Notes: generated by a model from the letters alone, not told the origin. A stretch of DNA of 64,000 nucleotides from Chloroflexota bacterium (GCA_013112685.1 JABFGC010000001.1:806001-870000); one strand, 5' to 3'. Shown: positions 1-9,852, numbered from the stretch's first letter. Numbers and translations are program-made.

Positions 1-713
1 ATGGCATCGGTGGGCATAGCGCCGGCGAGGTGGCAGCGGAACTGGCGGTCAACTACATCAGCATGCACGTGGCGGAGAGCAACGCCAAAAAACCGATCCG
101 CATCCTCGAAAACGCCATCCACGACGCCAGCCAGGCCATCGCCTCGCATTCGGCGGGCAAGGATGAAGAGCAGGGTATGGGCGCCACCTGCGCCTGCGTC
201 TGGATCATCGAAAACAAACTCTACACCGCCTACGTGGGCGACTCGCGCATTTATCTTTTGCGCGGCAAATACATCCAGCGCCTGACCATTGACCACACCT
301 GGGTGCAGGAAGCCTACGAGAAGGGCATCATCAGCGCCGAGCAGATGCGCGACCACCCCAACGTGCACGTCATCCGCCGTCATTTGGGCGGCTTGAAACT
401 GCCCGACGTGGACTTCCGCCTGCGGATTGACAACGAAGAGACCGACGAAGAATCCATGAACAACCAGGGCTTCCACCTCCAGCCCGGCGATACCATCCTG
501 ATGTGCACCGACGGGTTGACCGACCTCGTCTGGGACGATGAAATCCAGAAGATCATTCGCGGGCAAAAGGATTTGAAAGCCGCCGCCGAAGCGTTGGTGA
601 GTCTTGCCAATCAGCGCGGCGGGCACGATAACGTCACGGTCGTTTTGCTGGCGATGCCGAGGGTGGAGGAGACCAATCCGCGCAACCTGTTTGGGTGGTT
701 GTTTGGGGAATAA
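1..713 (+). CDS. PP2C-family Ser/Thr protein phosphatase (5' partial)
   Basis: Removes phosphate from Ser/Thr residues of proteins, normally opposing Hanks-type kinases in the cytoplasm. The gene enters from the left edge; the reading frame begins at base 3 and already shows the metal-binding GIGGHSAGE motif, so only a short N-terminal part is missing. Other PP2C signatures follow in order: GMGATC (base ~175), VGDSRIYLL (~235), CTDGLTDLV (~510) and GGHDNVTVVLL (~615), with the Asp residues that bind Mn2+/Mg2+. The C-terminus ends soon after the catalytic fold, so no receptor or membrane domain follows. The apparent ATG at base 1 is in another frame. Kinase partners would lie upstream, outside the window. 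Confidence 0.93.
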   Translation, partial: GIGGHSAGEVAAELAVNYISMHVAESNAKKPIRILENAIHDASQAIASHSAGKDEEQGMGATCACVWIIENKLYTAYVGDSRIYLLRGKYIQRLTIDHTWVQEAYEKGIISAEQMRDHPNVHVIRRHLGGLKLPDVDFRLRIDNEETDEESMNNQGFHLQPGDTILMCTDGLTDLVWDDEIQKIIRGQKDLKAAAEALVSLANQRGGHDNVTVVLLAMPRVEETNPRNLFGWLFGE

Positions 714-866
714 GAACGCGAAGGCTCAAATCTCTAGCACCGCCCGCTAGGGCAGGTGAGGAGACACACCCGCCAAATCAGCCGTTTTTCCCTTTGTGGA
801 CTTGATGCCCTTTGTGTTTGGGCTCTTTCCCACCGATCACGGGAGCGCCGAATTCATTGACAAGGA

Positions 867-1466
867 CTATTTGGGAGTCTTTTCCGGTCTCTCCCGGTCC
901 AGCCACAGCTCCCGATACCTGCGATTCCAATCCACCAAAAAGCGGACCGCGATGACCGCGCCCGCAGCCGCCGCCACCCACAGCGCCGCATCGCGGATGT
1001 TGAACAGCCACAAGACCGGCGCGATCAGAATTCCCGTGAACACGCTCGCCCGCGCCGAGTGACGGATTCCCAGCACAAGGATCAGCAGCACGCCGAAACA
1101 GATCAAAAACGCCAGCGGGTTGACTGCCAGCAGCGCGCCGCCCGTGGTCGCCAGCCCCATCCCGCCGCGAAACCCGGCAAACAGGGCCCAGCAGTGACCG
1201 ATCACCGCGCAGGCGGCGGTCAACGCGACGACCCAGGTCTCGCCGGAGTATCGGACGGCAAGGAGGGTGGGGATGAATCCTTTGGCAATATCGAGAAGAA
1301 GCACCAACGCGCCCCAGCCGAATCCCGCCCGGCGGATGGTGTTCGTCGTGGTGGCGTGACCCGACCCCGCATCGCGCACATCCACGCCTTTGGCGAGGCG
1401 CGTGATCCAGATCGAAAAGGGGAGCGAACCGAGCAGGTAGCCGAGGAGGGGGAGGAGGAGATTCAT
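867..1466 (-). CDS. plsY: Glycerol-3-phosphate acyltransferase PlsY
   Basis: Integral membrane enzyme that transfers an acyl group from acyl-phosphate to glycerol-3-phosphate, the first step of phospholipid synthesis. The 199-aa product has the usual length and several hydrophobic segments. It keeps the family layout: an N-terminal GYLLGSLPFS segment, a Gly-rich loop beginning DAGSGHATTTN, the GHCWALFAGFRGGMG loop and a C-terminal basic tail. The loops differ from the textbook forms (GSGNPGATN and FKGGKGVAT), so this is a divergent member; activity is inferred. It reads convergently to the phosphatase and follows the frameshifted oxidoreductase on the same strand. Confidence 0.85.
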   Translation of the reverse strand: MNLLLPLLGYLLGSLPFSIWITRLAKGVDVRDAGSGHATTTNTIRRAGFGWGALVLLLDIAKGFIPTLLAVRYSGETWVVALTAACAVIGHCWALFAGFRGGMGLATTGGALLAVNPLAFLICFGVLLILVLGIRHSARASVFTGILIAPVLWLFNIRDAALWVAAAAGAVIAVRFLVDWNRRYRELWLDRERPEKTPK

Positions 1467-1496
1467 GTCCGTTATAACCCCGATGAGTGGAAAAGT

Positions 1497-1546
1497 AATC
1501 AGTTATCAGTAATCAGTTGTCAGTTGTCAGTTGTCAGGTGTCAGGT
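1497..1546. repeat. Degenerate short tandem repeat (cagttgtcagtt type)
   Basis: About five degenerate copies of an 8-9 bp unit resembling atcagtt/gtcagtt lie between the end of the oxidoreductase gene and plsY. Related but different arrays occur at about 13.84, 14.33, 25.30 and 61.35 kb, always next to the 3' or 5' end of a gene. Confidence 0.6.
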
Positions 1547-1548
1547 GG

Positions 1549-3028
1549 TCAATACGCATGACCCAGCACCTCGGCGCGGGAGACCAGCCTGCGGGCGAGA
1601 CCGTCGAAGAGCGGCTTGTGGAAGGGCCACATGGCGTACCAGTATAAAAAGCCGAACAGCCCATAAGGGGCGAAATACGCGGTGACGGTAAACAACGTCT
1701 TCGTCTCGTCCTCCGGCGCGGGCGCGGACTCGAATTGCAGCCACGCCTTGCCCGGCAGTTTCATCTCCGCCCGCAAGCGCAGGAGGCGGTTCTTTTCCAC
1801 GGCTTCCACGCGCCAGAAATCCAGCGCCTCGCCGGTGTGAATCTCGTCGGGGTGGCGGCGTCCGCGCCGCAAACCCACGCCGCCGACGGCTTTATCGAGC
1901 CAGCCGCGAAAGCCCCATGCCCAGTCCATGTAGAGCCAGCCGCGCGCGCCGCCGATCCCCGTGTACGAGCGGGAAGATGGTCTCAGGCGGCAGGTCGAGC
2001 ACTGACTGGCGGCGTTCGATGAACAATCCTTCCTCGACCGTGAATTCGTAAGGCTTCACATCTCCTCGGGCGGTGACCAGCGCGTCGGACCTGGCTCGTC
2101 TCCACGTTGTCGCGCATGATGCGCCCAAGTGCGAGATGGACGGCGGTCTGGTAATCAATCGGCTGGATGTGCGGGAACAACTTCCGCGCCGTCTCATCGC
2201 GGACGACGAGTTCGGCGCGCAGACCTTCGATCAGCGGCGCGACCACCCGCCAGTGAATCGGCGTGACCATGTGCACCCAGTACGCAGAGAGCCTCGGGGC
2301 GTGGAACGGGGTGCGGATCAGCCACCGGCGGAGATTCCGCTCTTTGGCATAGCCCAGCAAGCATGTCTGCGTAGGTGAGGCGGGTGGGGCCCTCCGATTT
2401 CGATCACCCTGCCGAGGGCGTCCGGGGTTTTGAGCGTATCCACAAGATAGGCAAGCACGTCCCGAATGGCGATGGGCTGGGCGTGCGAGAAAAACCAGGC
2501 GGGACAGGCGAGGACCGGCTCGCGCTCGGCGAGGTAGCGGATCATTTCGAAGAGAGCCGAGCCGGAGCCGATAATCATGCCCGCGCGCAGTTCGGTGACG
2601 GGCGTTTTGCCGTGACGAAGCACGAAGCCCGTCTCATGCCGCGAGCGCAGGTAAGGCGAGAGGTTTGCAGTGGGGTCAACGAGTTCGCCGAGATAGATGA
2701 TCTGCTCGATGCCTTCGTCCTCGGCGGCGCGCGCAAAATTTTGCGCGGCTTGCAGGTCGCGTTCGGCGCTGTCCCTGCCGCCCTGCCTGCCGTGAATCAG
2801 GTAATAGGCGGCGGAAACGCCTTTCATGGCGGCGGTCATTTCAGCCGAATCGAGCGCATCGCCTCGAACCACTTCCACTTTGTTGAGCCAACTGCGCCCC
2901 TGCAGGCGGGATGGGTCGCGCACGAGACAGCGCACGCGATAACCCGCTTCGAGCAGTTTCGGCGCAAGCCGCCCGCCCACGTATCCGGTCGCGCCGGTGA
3001 CGAGGTTGAGTTTGCCTTGAGTCATCAT
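1549..3028 (-). CDS. NAD(P)-binding SDR-type protein with C-terminal DUF2867-like domain, four frameshifts
   Basis: The N-terminus is an extended-SDR Rossmann domain: VTGATGYVGGRLAP nucleotide-binding loop, then a VVRGDALD segment and a YYLIHG segment. The second half (PHIQPIDYQ, then a basic region, then VTAYFAPYGLFGFLYWY) resembles the DUF2867 domain often fused to such Rossmann domains; substrate unknown. The frame breaks near 2384, 2363, 2093 and 1950. Deleting one base at each site restores a continuous 491-codon frame (1480 minus 4 bases is divisible by three), so this is probably an intact gene with sequence errors. A TATAAT box ends 5 nt before the ATG. Confidence 0.75.
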
Positions 3029-3033
3029 GTTGG

Positions 3034-3039
3034 ATTATA
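3034..3039 (-). promoter_or_regulatory. -10 box of a probably leaderless promoter
   Basis: On the minus strand TATAAT is followed by 5 nt and then the ATG of the SDR gene. Transcription would begin at or next to the start codon. No ribosome binding site is present. Confidence 0.6.
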
Positions 3040-3220
3040 TCTTTTCGGATTCGCGTGGGATGTCATCATTTTGGAGGAAGGTTGTCAGGTTAACGTCAAC
3101 CCGCCTCGTCCCGGACTGGTAGTTGCCCCTCCAACCCAAGCCGACTCCAACCCCAAAGCGCATATTGATTTTACGCCGTGTTTTCCATACAATATCAATA
3201 GTCAGCGAGAGGAGAAGCCG

Positions 3221-6196
3221 ATGGAGCCGCAAAAATCGTTCGATGAACTGCTCAAGGAAGGCACGGAACTTTTCGACGCGAAGAAATACGACGAGGCGCT
3301 CGCCGTGTTCTTGTCCGCGGTGCAGTTGAACGGCAACAGCCCGGTCGCGTTCTACGATGTGGGAATTACAAATTCTTATCTTGGGAATTATTCCGAGGCG
3401 GAAAAATGGTACGAAAAGGCGGTGCAGGCTTCGGAGCATTATCCCGACGCCTATAACTCGTGGGGCGTGGCGCTCGAAAACCAGGGCGAATATGCGCGCG
3501 CGATTGAAAAATACAAAAAAGCCCTGGAGCAGGACTCCCAATATGTCTTCGCATATTCCAACCTGGCGCGCCTGCTGCTTGACAAACTCGACAAGCCGGA
3601 CGAGGCGGTGCGCGTTTGCGAGGAGGCGCTCAAAAAACTGACGGATGAAAAGGATAAGGTGAAGTTCCACGTGCAGATGGGGCACGCGCTTCGGAAAAAG
3701 GGACTCGACCGGGAGGCGGCTGAGCACTACGACGCCGCCGTCGCCGTGGACGAGGCGCATCTGTCCGTGTATCAGGATTGGGGCGCGGAACTGATGCGCA
3801 AGCCGGGCAAACTCGAAGAAGCCGTTGGAAAATATCAACGCTTGATCGCGGCGGCGAAGGATAAGGCGCAAAAGGCGGAGGCGTACAAAAAACTCGGCGA
3901 CGCCTGCCGCGAGGAGGGATATTACGACGAAGCGATCAAAGCCTATGAGTCCGCGCTCGCCGAAAACGCGGAGGATACCGAGCCGCTTTTGCTCCTCGGT
4001 CATTGTTACAACAACCTGCGGAATTATCCCCAGGCGGAAACCTACTACAACCAGTTCATCGAAAAGAACAAGGACAAACAGGACGACTGGAACCTGGCGA
4101 CCGCGTATGGTCAATTGGGATGGGTCTTCTATTACCGGAACGAATACGATAAAGCCCTTGAGAATTTCGCGCTGGCGGAGGAAAAGTACAAACCGTACGG
4201 CTGGGGGTACATGGGCAGCGCGCGCGCCGGGCAGGACCGCGGCGAGTACGACCTGGCGCTGGCGGATATTCAGAAAGCGGTCGAACTGCGTCCCGACGCC
4301 TACAACTTCCGCATCGAGTTCGGGTATCAGTATGAATTCATCGGGGAATACGAGAAGGCGCTCGAGCAATACCGCCTTGCCGCCGATAACCTGCCGGATG
4401 TTCCCGCCCCGTTCTTCCGGCTGGGATATGTGCTGAACATCCTCAAGCGTTACGACGACGCCATCGCCGAATATGAAAGGGCGCAGACAAAGAAACCGGA
4501 TACCGTCCTTGACTTCGACCCGCTGTTTGCCACGCATAACATCGCCGACCTTTTGAACTTGCAGGGGAGGTACAGGCAGGCGAAAAGGAAATGGCGGGAG
4601 ACCTACGAGAGATACCTGGCTGCCGAGCCCATCGCCGCCCGCCAACGCTACCCGGATATTTATCAGTACGCCGGGGCGATCTCGTGGGAATTCTTTCAGA
4701 TGTTCGATGAGAAGGAAAAGACGTTCAAATGCGAACTGCTCTTCAAACAGGGCTTGACGTACGACCCCGAACACATCGGTCTCCTGCTCGCCCTGCTCGA
4801 GTTTTACATGGAGATCCGAAAGTTGTTGGAATATGGAGGGGCAAAACAGAACTCAAGGAACAAATGGCTGGCGCAGGTCATCGCGATCCTTGAAACCGGC
4901 GACGACTCGACCCTCGTCCGCAAAAGCATTGACGTCAACTGGCAGGGCATGCAGGTATTCCAGACCCTCATCCGCATCCTCGATAAAAGGCTGGAAACCG
5001 TCGAAACGCAGAAGTTGAATACGAAGATCAAAGCCCAATACCATCTCAACCGCGCCAAGGCGTACCTGGCGATCGAACGCCATGCCGACGCCAAAAAGGA
5101 CGCCGAGAAAGCCGTCGCCTGCGACGACCGTTACGCCGAGGCGTATTCCACGCTGGGCGTGGTCTGCATGCGCCTCGAGGATTACAAGTCCGCCATGCAG
5201 AATTTCAGGCTCGCCATCGAAAACGATACGGACAACCTCGCCTATTTGAGCAATCTCGCCGAGGCGTATCTCAAAGCGGAAATGCTGGATGAAGCGCGGA
5301 AGCAGTACGAGACGGTCTTGAAAATCTCCCCGTTTCATCTCGACTCCATCATCGGCTTGGCGGAAACATTCGCCGCCCTGGGCGATGTGCCCAAGGAAGG
5401 CAAACGCTTCGAAGACGCCGAGGAAATGTACACGCAAGCCATCGAGTGTTACACCCGGGCGCTCTCGCTGGCAGACAGCGACGATGCCTCGAAGGTCTTG
5501 AAACCGCAGGAGGTCGCCGCCATCCGCTACGCGCGCGGATATGCCCGCGTCATGCTCTTCGAGTCGCAAACCCACCGGGACGAACGGATCCTGCGCGATG
5601 CCCGCCGCGACTTCGAGTCCATCCCGCCGACGGACAAGAATTATCAGAAGGCAAAACGCTCGGCGAAGAAGATCACCGAGAAACTCCGCCCGTTTTCCCC
5701 GTCCAACCTCGAACAGCGCGCGGGCGGCTGGGTGATCATGATCGCTTTCATTGCTTTTCTGGTCGGGCAGTTCATGTTCTTTTTGGGGCAGCCCGTCCGC
5801 GTGCCGCCGGGCTACCGGCTCACCGAAGCGGGCGTGGATGCACTTCAGGCGGCGGGTGTGCCGGACGAACTCCTGCTCGGCATCGAAGCGCTCGTGGCGG
5901 AACGCTTCGATTCGCAAAAAGACCTCCTGGATACGGTCTCTGCGCTGTTTGGCGATGCGATGACGCTGGATACCCACAGAACGGTCGTGGCGAACATCGA
6001 GCCTGTCCCCGCTTCCATGGACTATCAACAGGTGGATGTGGGCTTCTATGCCCTGTTCACGTTCGGTCCGCTCATCTTTTTCGTGGCGGGCGCGTACTTG
6101 CAGCAGATTTCACGGCTCAAGTTTGCGGGCATCGAAATCGAGAAAAGTTCCGTGGATCAGATTTCCACGTCCGGCTCGTTGGGCGTTTCGAAATAA
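3221..6196 (+). CDS. Large TPR-repeat protein with two C-terminal membrane helices
   Basis: A 991-aa protein made mostly of tetratricopeptide repeats (typical pieces: AVFLSAVQLNGNSPVAFYDVG, EYARAIEKYKKALEQD, DYKSAMQNFRLAIEND). TPR arrays are protein-protein scaffolds. Two hydrophobic helices lie near residues 835-857 and 940-960, separated by about 80 residues, and a short tail follows, so the array is anchored in the membrane near its C-terminus. I chose the ATG at 3221 because a GAGGAG ribosome site precedes it and the repeats start at once; the open frame upstream to 2375 is antisense to the SDR gene and is not believed. No frameshift occurs over 3 kb. Its partner is unknown. Confidence 0.88.
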   Translation: MEPQKSFDELLKEGTELFDAKKYDEALAVFLSAVQLNGNSPVAFYDVGITNSYLGNYSEAEKWYEKAVQASEHYPDAYNSWGVALENQGEYARAIEKYKKALEQDSQYVFAYSNLARLLLDKLDKPDEAVRVCEEALKKLTDEKDKVKFHVQMGHALRKKGLDREAAEHYDAAVAVDEAHLSVYQDWGAELMRKPGKLEEAVGKYQRLIAAAKDKAQKAEAYKKLGDACREEGYYDEAIKAYESALAENAEDTEPLLLLGHCYNNLRNYPQAETYYNQFIEKNKDKQDDWNLATAYGQLGWVFYYRNEYDKALENFALAEEKYKPYGWGYMGSARAGQDRGEYDLALADIQKAVELRPDAYNFRIEFGYQYEFIGEYEKALEQYRLAADNLPDVPAPFFRLGYVLNILKRYDDAIAEYERAQTKKPDTVLDFDPLFATHNIADLLNLQGRYRQAKRKWRETYERYLAAEPIAARQRYPDIYQYAGAISWEFFQMFDEKEKTFKCELLFKQGLTYDPEHIGLLLALLEFYMEIRKLLEYGGAKQNSRNKWLAQVIAILETGDDSTLVRKSIDVNWQGMQVFQTLIRILDKRLETVETQKLNTKIKAQYHLNRAKAYLAIERHADAKKDAEKAVACDDRYAEAYSTLGVVCMRLEDYKSAMQNFRLAIENDTDNLAYLSNLAEAYLKAEMLDEARKQYETVLKISPFHLDSIIGLAETFAALGDVPKEGKRFEDAEEMYTQAIECYTRALSLADSDDASKVLKPQEVAAIRYARGYARVMLFESQTHRDERILRDARRDFESIPPTDKNYQKAKRSAKKITEKLRPFSPSNLEQRAGGWVIMIAFIAFLVGQFMFFLGQPVRVPPGYRLTEAGVDALQAAGVPDELLLGIEALVAERFDSQKDLLDTVSALFGDAMTLDTHRTVVANIEPVPASMDYQQVDVGFYALFTFGPLIFFVAGAYLQQISRLKFAGIEIEKSSVDQISTSGSLGVSK

Positions 6197-6225
6197 CAGC
6201 CCGGTGGCAAGAACTCCATTCATCC

Positions 6226-6255
6226 ATGCAGGGCGGGATGTCGTCCCGTCCTGCA
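6226..6255. terminator. Hairpin after the TPR gene
   Basis: A perfect 13-bp stem (ATGCAGGGCGGGA / TCCCGTCCTGCAT) with a 4-nt loop, 30 nt after the stop codon. No T-tract follows, so it may act as an mRNA 3'-end stabiliser or belong to the repeat population rather than be a classic terminator. Confidence 0.5.
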
Positions 6256-6527
6256 TTGCTTAATTCGGCTCTACCGTTTTTAACGGGAAAACTATTCTTA
6301 AACACGACCCTCATGCTGAGGGCGTAGGACACGACGGTCACGAAGGGGAAATTCCGAAAAAACAGCCCTCTTTTCCCCTTTGTGGTAAAAAATTCTTGCA
6401 CAAAAAATGCCTCCACGGCGCCACGCGACGCAAGGATTTCACTTGTAAGATATTAATGCGATAAAGTCTTTGCAACAGAGGATTTGTTGTACAATAAGCG
6501 GAAAACCGGACTACGCCTCTGTTTTTT

Positions 6528-6632
6528 GGGAGTCAGCCAGCTTGCTGGCGTATTTCGGGAGCAAATGACGGGAGCAAGCTCCCTGACTCCATAGCCTCTG
6601 GGGTATTTCGGGAGCAAGCAGCCTGACTCCAT
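6528..6632. repeat. GGAGTCAG...CTGACTCC palindromic repeat cluster
   Basis: Two or three overlapping inverted repeats of the form gggagtcag-(c)agcttgctggcg-tatttcgggagcaa-...-ccctgactcc. Related units occur at 31520-31570, 45578-45608, 58457-58509 and 62211-62282. Confidence 0.7.
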
Positions 6633-6654
6633 AACCGAATTCCAGGAGGAAAGC

Positions 6655-7854
6655 ATGACTCGAAAACTCATACTTGTTCTTTTGATTTTGTTTCAAGCGG
6701 GATGCAGTTCATTGAACTCGCCCGCATCGTCCCCGACGCCGAGCCTGACTCCGCTCCCCCCGCCTTCGCCCACCCGGACGTTTACTCCCGCCCCCACCGC
6801 GACCATTACCCTGACCCCCACGCCTACCCCCATTGCCTTTTCTCCCGAGGCTCTCGAGCAGATGAGCGAAGAAGAAAAACTGGCGGCGGGAGCGGAAGCG
6901 GCGGCGGATTACCTAAAGGGAGTAACGGTGGTGAAGGCGGAGTTGCGCGGCAGCCAGTACTGGGCGTATAAGACCGAGATGTTTGAAAACGAGCACCTGG
7001 AGCAGGAGGAGCGGACAGTGGTAGCTGGCGTGTACGACCTGGAGGGCGGAGAGTGGGTGGCGCGCTACTCGGCAAAAGAGCTGTGGGAAAGGTACAAGGC
7101 GGGCGAGGAGGTGCTGGAGAAAATGGTGTTTGACGGGGAGATTGTAGAGAAAGTGTGGGACACCGAGAGTGCGCTCGGGCGGGCGCAGGAGGCGACGTAT
7201 AAAGGGGTGGAGTACCCGGCGGGAGTGGATGTGTGGGAGAATGCCGCGGGGGAGATGGTGCTGGTGGACTGGGCGTATTACCCCGGCGGAGCGCATGAGC
7301 TAATGAGTGTGGCAGAAACCCCCGACGGACGGCTAGTAGTGTTGCAGCCGGTGGGGACAGAAGTAAAGTATGACCTGAGCGGGGTAAGCAAAGGTGAGCT
7401 AGACCAGATCTATGCAGTGTTACTGCGCCCGCCGAATAATAAAGATCTGGAGGCGGTCCTGCGCAACCCGAGGGGGAGCGTGATTGTGGTATTGGGCTTG
7501 CAGGCGACGACCCAGGGCTACTGGAGCGGGGACGAGAGTGAAGAGCGGCAATCAACGCTGATGGAGTTTCGAACGCCAGCCAAGATACAATTGTTCACGG
7601 CTGACCGGCGGGAAGATGATATTGTGGTAACGACGGATCTTTATACGGATTTGTTATTGACGGAGTTTAAACTTTATCTGACTGAGAGATGGATTGCAGA
7701 TCGTGGTGGGAGTGTTAGTGAAGCGCTGGCATCTGCAGATCAAACGCCGACGAGCGCGCGCGGGGATAAATTTGAAACAGATTATGTGAATCCTCGTGAG
7801 CAAATAACTAAATTGTTAGCACAAGCTGGCTTTATTATTGAATTTATCCAATAG
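6655..7854 (+). CDS. Exported lipoprotein of unknown function
   Basis: The N-terminus is a lipoprotein signal: MTRKL, a hydrophobic core, then the lipobox QAGC with Cys at residue 17. A Thr/Pro linker (residues ~20-60) separates the membrane anchor from a 330-aa domain that I do not recognise. It contains a helical start (EEEKLAAGAEAAADYL) and then acidic, aromatic segments. A GGAGG site precedes the ATG. The last ~100 codons (from about 7560) are clearly richer in A/T than the preceding GC- and G-rich part, hinting at recombination or acquisition. It is followed after 54 nt by a Cys-rich exported protein, so both may be surface proteins made together. Confidence 0.72.
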   Translation: MTRKLILVLLILFQAGCSSLNSPASSPTPSLTPLPPPSPTRTFTPAPTATITLTPTPTPIAFSPEALEQMSEEEKLAAGAEAAADYLKGVTVVKAELRGSQYWAYKTEMFENEHLEQEERTVVAGVYDLEGGEWVARYSAKELWERYKAGEEVLEKMVFDGEIVEKVWDTESALGRAQEATYKGVEYPAGVDVWENAAGEMVLVDWAYYPGGAHELMSVAETPDGRLVVLQPVGTEVKYDLSGVSKGELDQIYAVLLRPPNNKDLEAVLRNPRGSVIVVLGLQATTQGYWSGDESEERQSTLMEFRTPAKIQLFTADRREDDIVVTTDLYTDLLLTEFKLYLTERWIADRGGSVSEALASADQTPTSARGDKFETDYVNPREQITKLLAQAGFIIEFIQ

Positions 7855-7908
7855 TGTAGTGTGCGTGTTGTGTTGCAGTTGTGAGCTGAAATGTGCTAGG
7901 CTCGGGGT

Positions 7909-8765
7909 ATGGATAATGGGTGGCGGGTAATTGCGGTGGCGGGGCTGTTATTGGCGGGGGTGGTTTTTGGGGCTTCTGGCAAAGTGTCGGCGCAGAACTG
8001 TAATAGTGTCAATGTCGAGTGCGGGGAGCGGGAGTGTATTCCTAAGCCTGGGGGAGGCTGTGAGTACACTGGCAACTGTCTGGGCGGGTGGGGGTATGAC
8101 GAGCCGGTGGAGTGTTATGATTCGTACGGGACCTGTCGACTGCCGCAAGTGTGTGCGGGGTATGGGTATTGTACATTGGTGGTGCATGGCAGTTGCGGCG
8201 GGGGAGCGGAGGAGGAGGGGGCGGGGGAGCGTACCAGTTCCCCACCTGCGGCGGCGGGACAACTTTGATGTGTGCCGACGACCCGGCGTTGTTTGTGGCG
8301 AACGACAGCGGCGGCTTGTCGCCCAGCAGTGGGCAGTGTATGAACCGGGGGCTTTGCGGGGACGATTATTTTCCGGCAGAGTTTACGGTAACCGGCTGTA
8401 ACAATAGCGAAAACAAGGGCATCTGCCAGGACAACTGTGACTGCTGTGCGCCGGGGGAAGAGTATGTCAAAACCCGGACCACCGGGTCGGCTTACAACCT
8501 ACAGATTGATTGCCGCAAAGGGGATAACGAACAGTTGTGTGCGGACTGGGATGACCAGTTAATCTCGCGCTCGCGGGGGACGGGGAGCGAGGAGTGTTAT
8601 TGTGACTGTCCGGACCCGGACGGCTGGTGCGGGGCGAGGTGCCAACTAAACGGCGGCAGTCTCATCATGAAAGACGTTGTCCGGTGCCGGAGCGTCACGA
8701 CGACCTGGAGTTGCCAGTCAACCTGCAGTGCCACGGCGCCTTCCAACCTCACGATCAGCCAGTAG
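7909..8765 (+). CDS. Cys-rich exported protein, frameshift in a G-tract
   Basis: Begins with a Sec-type signal peptide (MDNGWRV, hydrophobic core to about residue 23, then ASGKVSAQ). The mature part carries about 29 Cys residues in C-x(2-8)-C arrangements such as CQDNCDCC and ECYCDC, suggesting a disulfide-rich extracellular fold. The first frame runs to about 8200; a run of Gly codons (G-rich bases 8200-8230) then requires a change of frame to continue with AYQFPTCGGG and end at 8765. The shift corresponds to two extra bases or one lost base in a G-tract. I do not recognise a family. G/T-rich codon use resembles the preceding lipoprotein and differs from most neighbours. Confidence 0.6.
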
Positions 8766-8791
8766 GACAAGTCTACAGACTTGTCCTACAT
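8764..8791. repeat. Perfect palindrome at gene end
   Basis: TAGGACAAGTC - tacA - GACTTGTCCTA forms an 11-bp stem immediately at the stop codon of the Cys-rich protein. The same type of palindrome (GTAGGACAAG/CTTGTCC) occurs inside pxpC near 32070, so it is a dispersed repeat that may also end transcription. Confidence 0.6.
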
Positions 8792-8855
8792 CCCTATGGC
8801 TGGCTTTTGCGTGTCCCCGATGATCTGGGGAGCGGGGAGAGCCAGGCGCGTAGAG

Positions 8856-9846
8856 TTATTGGCATCCTCTCGATTCCTCCGCCATCGGCAAGCCGAACGC
8901 CTCATAGACCGGCACGCCATCCCATTCGGCGGGGATGGGCAAGCCGAGCGCAAAAGCGGCGGTGGCGGCGGTATCCACCGTGGTGATGGGTGCTTCCAAA
9001 GCCGCAGGTTGAATCCCCGCCCCCGAAGCGATCCGGGGAATCGTCATGTCCTCAGGCAGGCTGGAGCCGTGCGTGGTGCCGTGTCCGCCATGGTCGGCGG
9101 TGATGATGAGGAGCGTTTCATCCCGCATCGCGCGCGCGTCGAGTTCCGCCAGCAGGTTGGCAATGGCTTCGTCTGCGCGGAAGAGCACGCTCAACTGCTC
9201 GCCAGAAAGCCAGCCGTACTCGTGCCCCATCCAGTCGGCGGTTGGGAAGTGGATGAACATCAAACCGAAGTCGGCGGGGAAGTTTTGAATGAGCGTTTCG
9301 GTGATCACCAAATCGCGGTCGTTGATGTATTCAAAAATATCCGTGCTTTCGGGTTCGGTGATCTGCCGTAGTTTTTCCTTGCCCACGTACATCACAGTTT
9401 GCAGGGCCGGCGGCGTGGGCAAGGTCGAAGAGGTCGGTGACGGGGGCGTATCCCAATTCGGGCATGTAGTCGTTCCAGTCCACGCCGTGCTTGTCGGGGC
9501 ATTGCCCGCTCAGCATGGAGGTGTGAGCCGGGAGCGTGGCGCTGGGATACACTGTCTGCGCGGCGAGCGAATAGGCGGAATCCTGCATCAGGGCGGTCAG
9601 GTTCGGCATGGGCGCGAGCGGAATGGCGTCGGGGCGGAAACCGTCAATGGATAGAATCAGCACCCGGCGGGCAAGAGGCGCGGGCGTCGGAGGTGGAGTC
9701 GGCTCGAGGGTGGAAGTCGCTGTGGCGGGGATGGTCGCTGCGAGCGCCGCTGTTGGCGTTTCGGTCGGCGCATCTGCCGGGGCCTGGGACTGACACGCAA
9801 GGATCGAGAGTAAAATCGCCGGGAGAAGGATTCTTAATCGTGACAT
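8856..9846 (-). CDS. Alkaline-phosphatase-superfamily phosphodiesterase lipoprotein, one frameshift
   Basis: Type I phosphodiesterase/nucleotide pyrophosphatase fold that hydrolyses phosphate esters outside the cell. The N-terminus has a lipobox (LLSILAC, Cys ~18) and a Thr/Pro linker. The catalytic core shows LILSIDGFRPD (metal Asp), YPSATLPAHTSML (nucleophile Thr region), and the later metal sites FIHFPTADWMGHEYG and IITADHGGHG. The frame breaks near 9402, where GGCCCTG should read GGCCTG; removing that base joins DLAHAAG to LQTVMYVG and gives 329 aa. It is divergently transcribed from the VIT gene, and both start codons lie just after a TATAAT-like box. Confidence 0.85.
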
Positions 9847-9852
9847 TCGTCC

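Larger units (their letters stand above)
6197..6654. other. Intergenic region with a hairpin and GGAGTCAG repeats
   Basis: No convincing gene. It holds a strong hairpin just after the TPR gene (6226-6255), a patch with several A/T-rich tracts around 6370-6490, and a repeat cluster at 6528-6632. A GGAGG ribosome site at about 6642 serves the lipoprotein gene that follows. Confidence 0.6.

Noticed and set aside
1497..1546. CRISPR-like array from short tandem repeats
   Set aside because: Units are 8-9 bp with no spacers and are degenerate; none of the arrays in the window has a direct-repeat/spacer layout.
2375..3220. Extension of the TPR gene upstream to 2375
   Set aside because: This region is antisense to the SDR gene; the extra residues have no TPR pattern, and a good ribosome site precedes the ATG at 3221.
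3035..4774. 579-aa minus-strand open frame antisense to the TPR gene
   Set aside because: Composition is rich in Arg/Val/Leu/Phe without domain signatures, and it is fully covered by the well-supported TPR gene.
4853..6028. 391-aa minus-strand open frame antisense to the TPR gene end
   Set aside because: No recognisable motif; codon shadow of the TPR frame.
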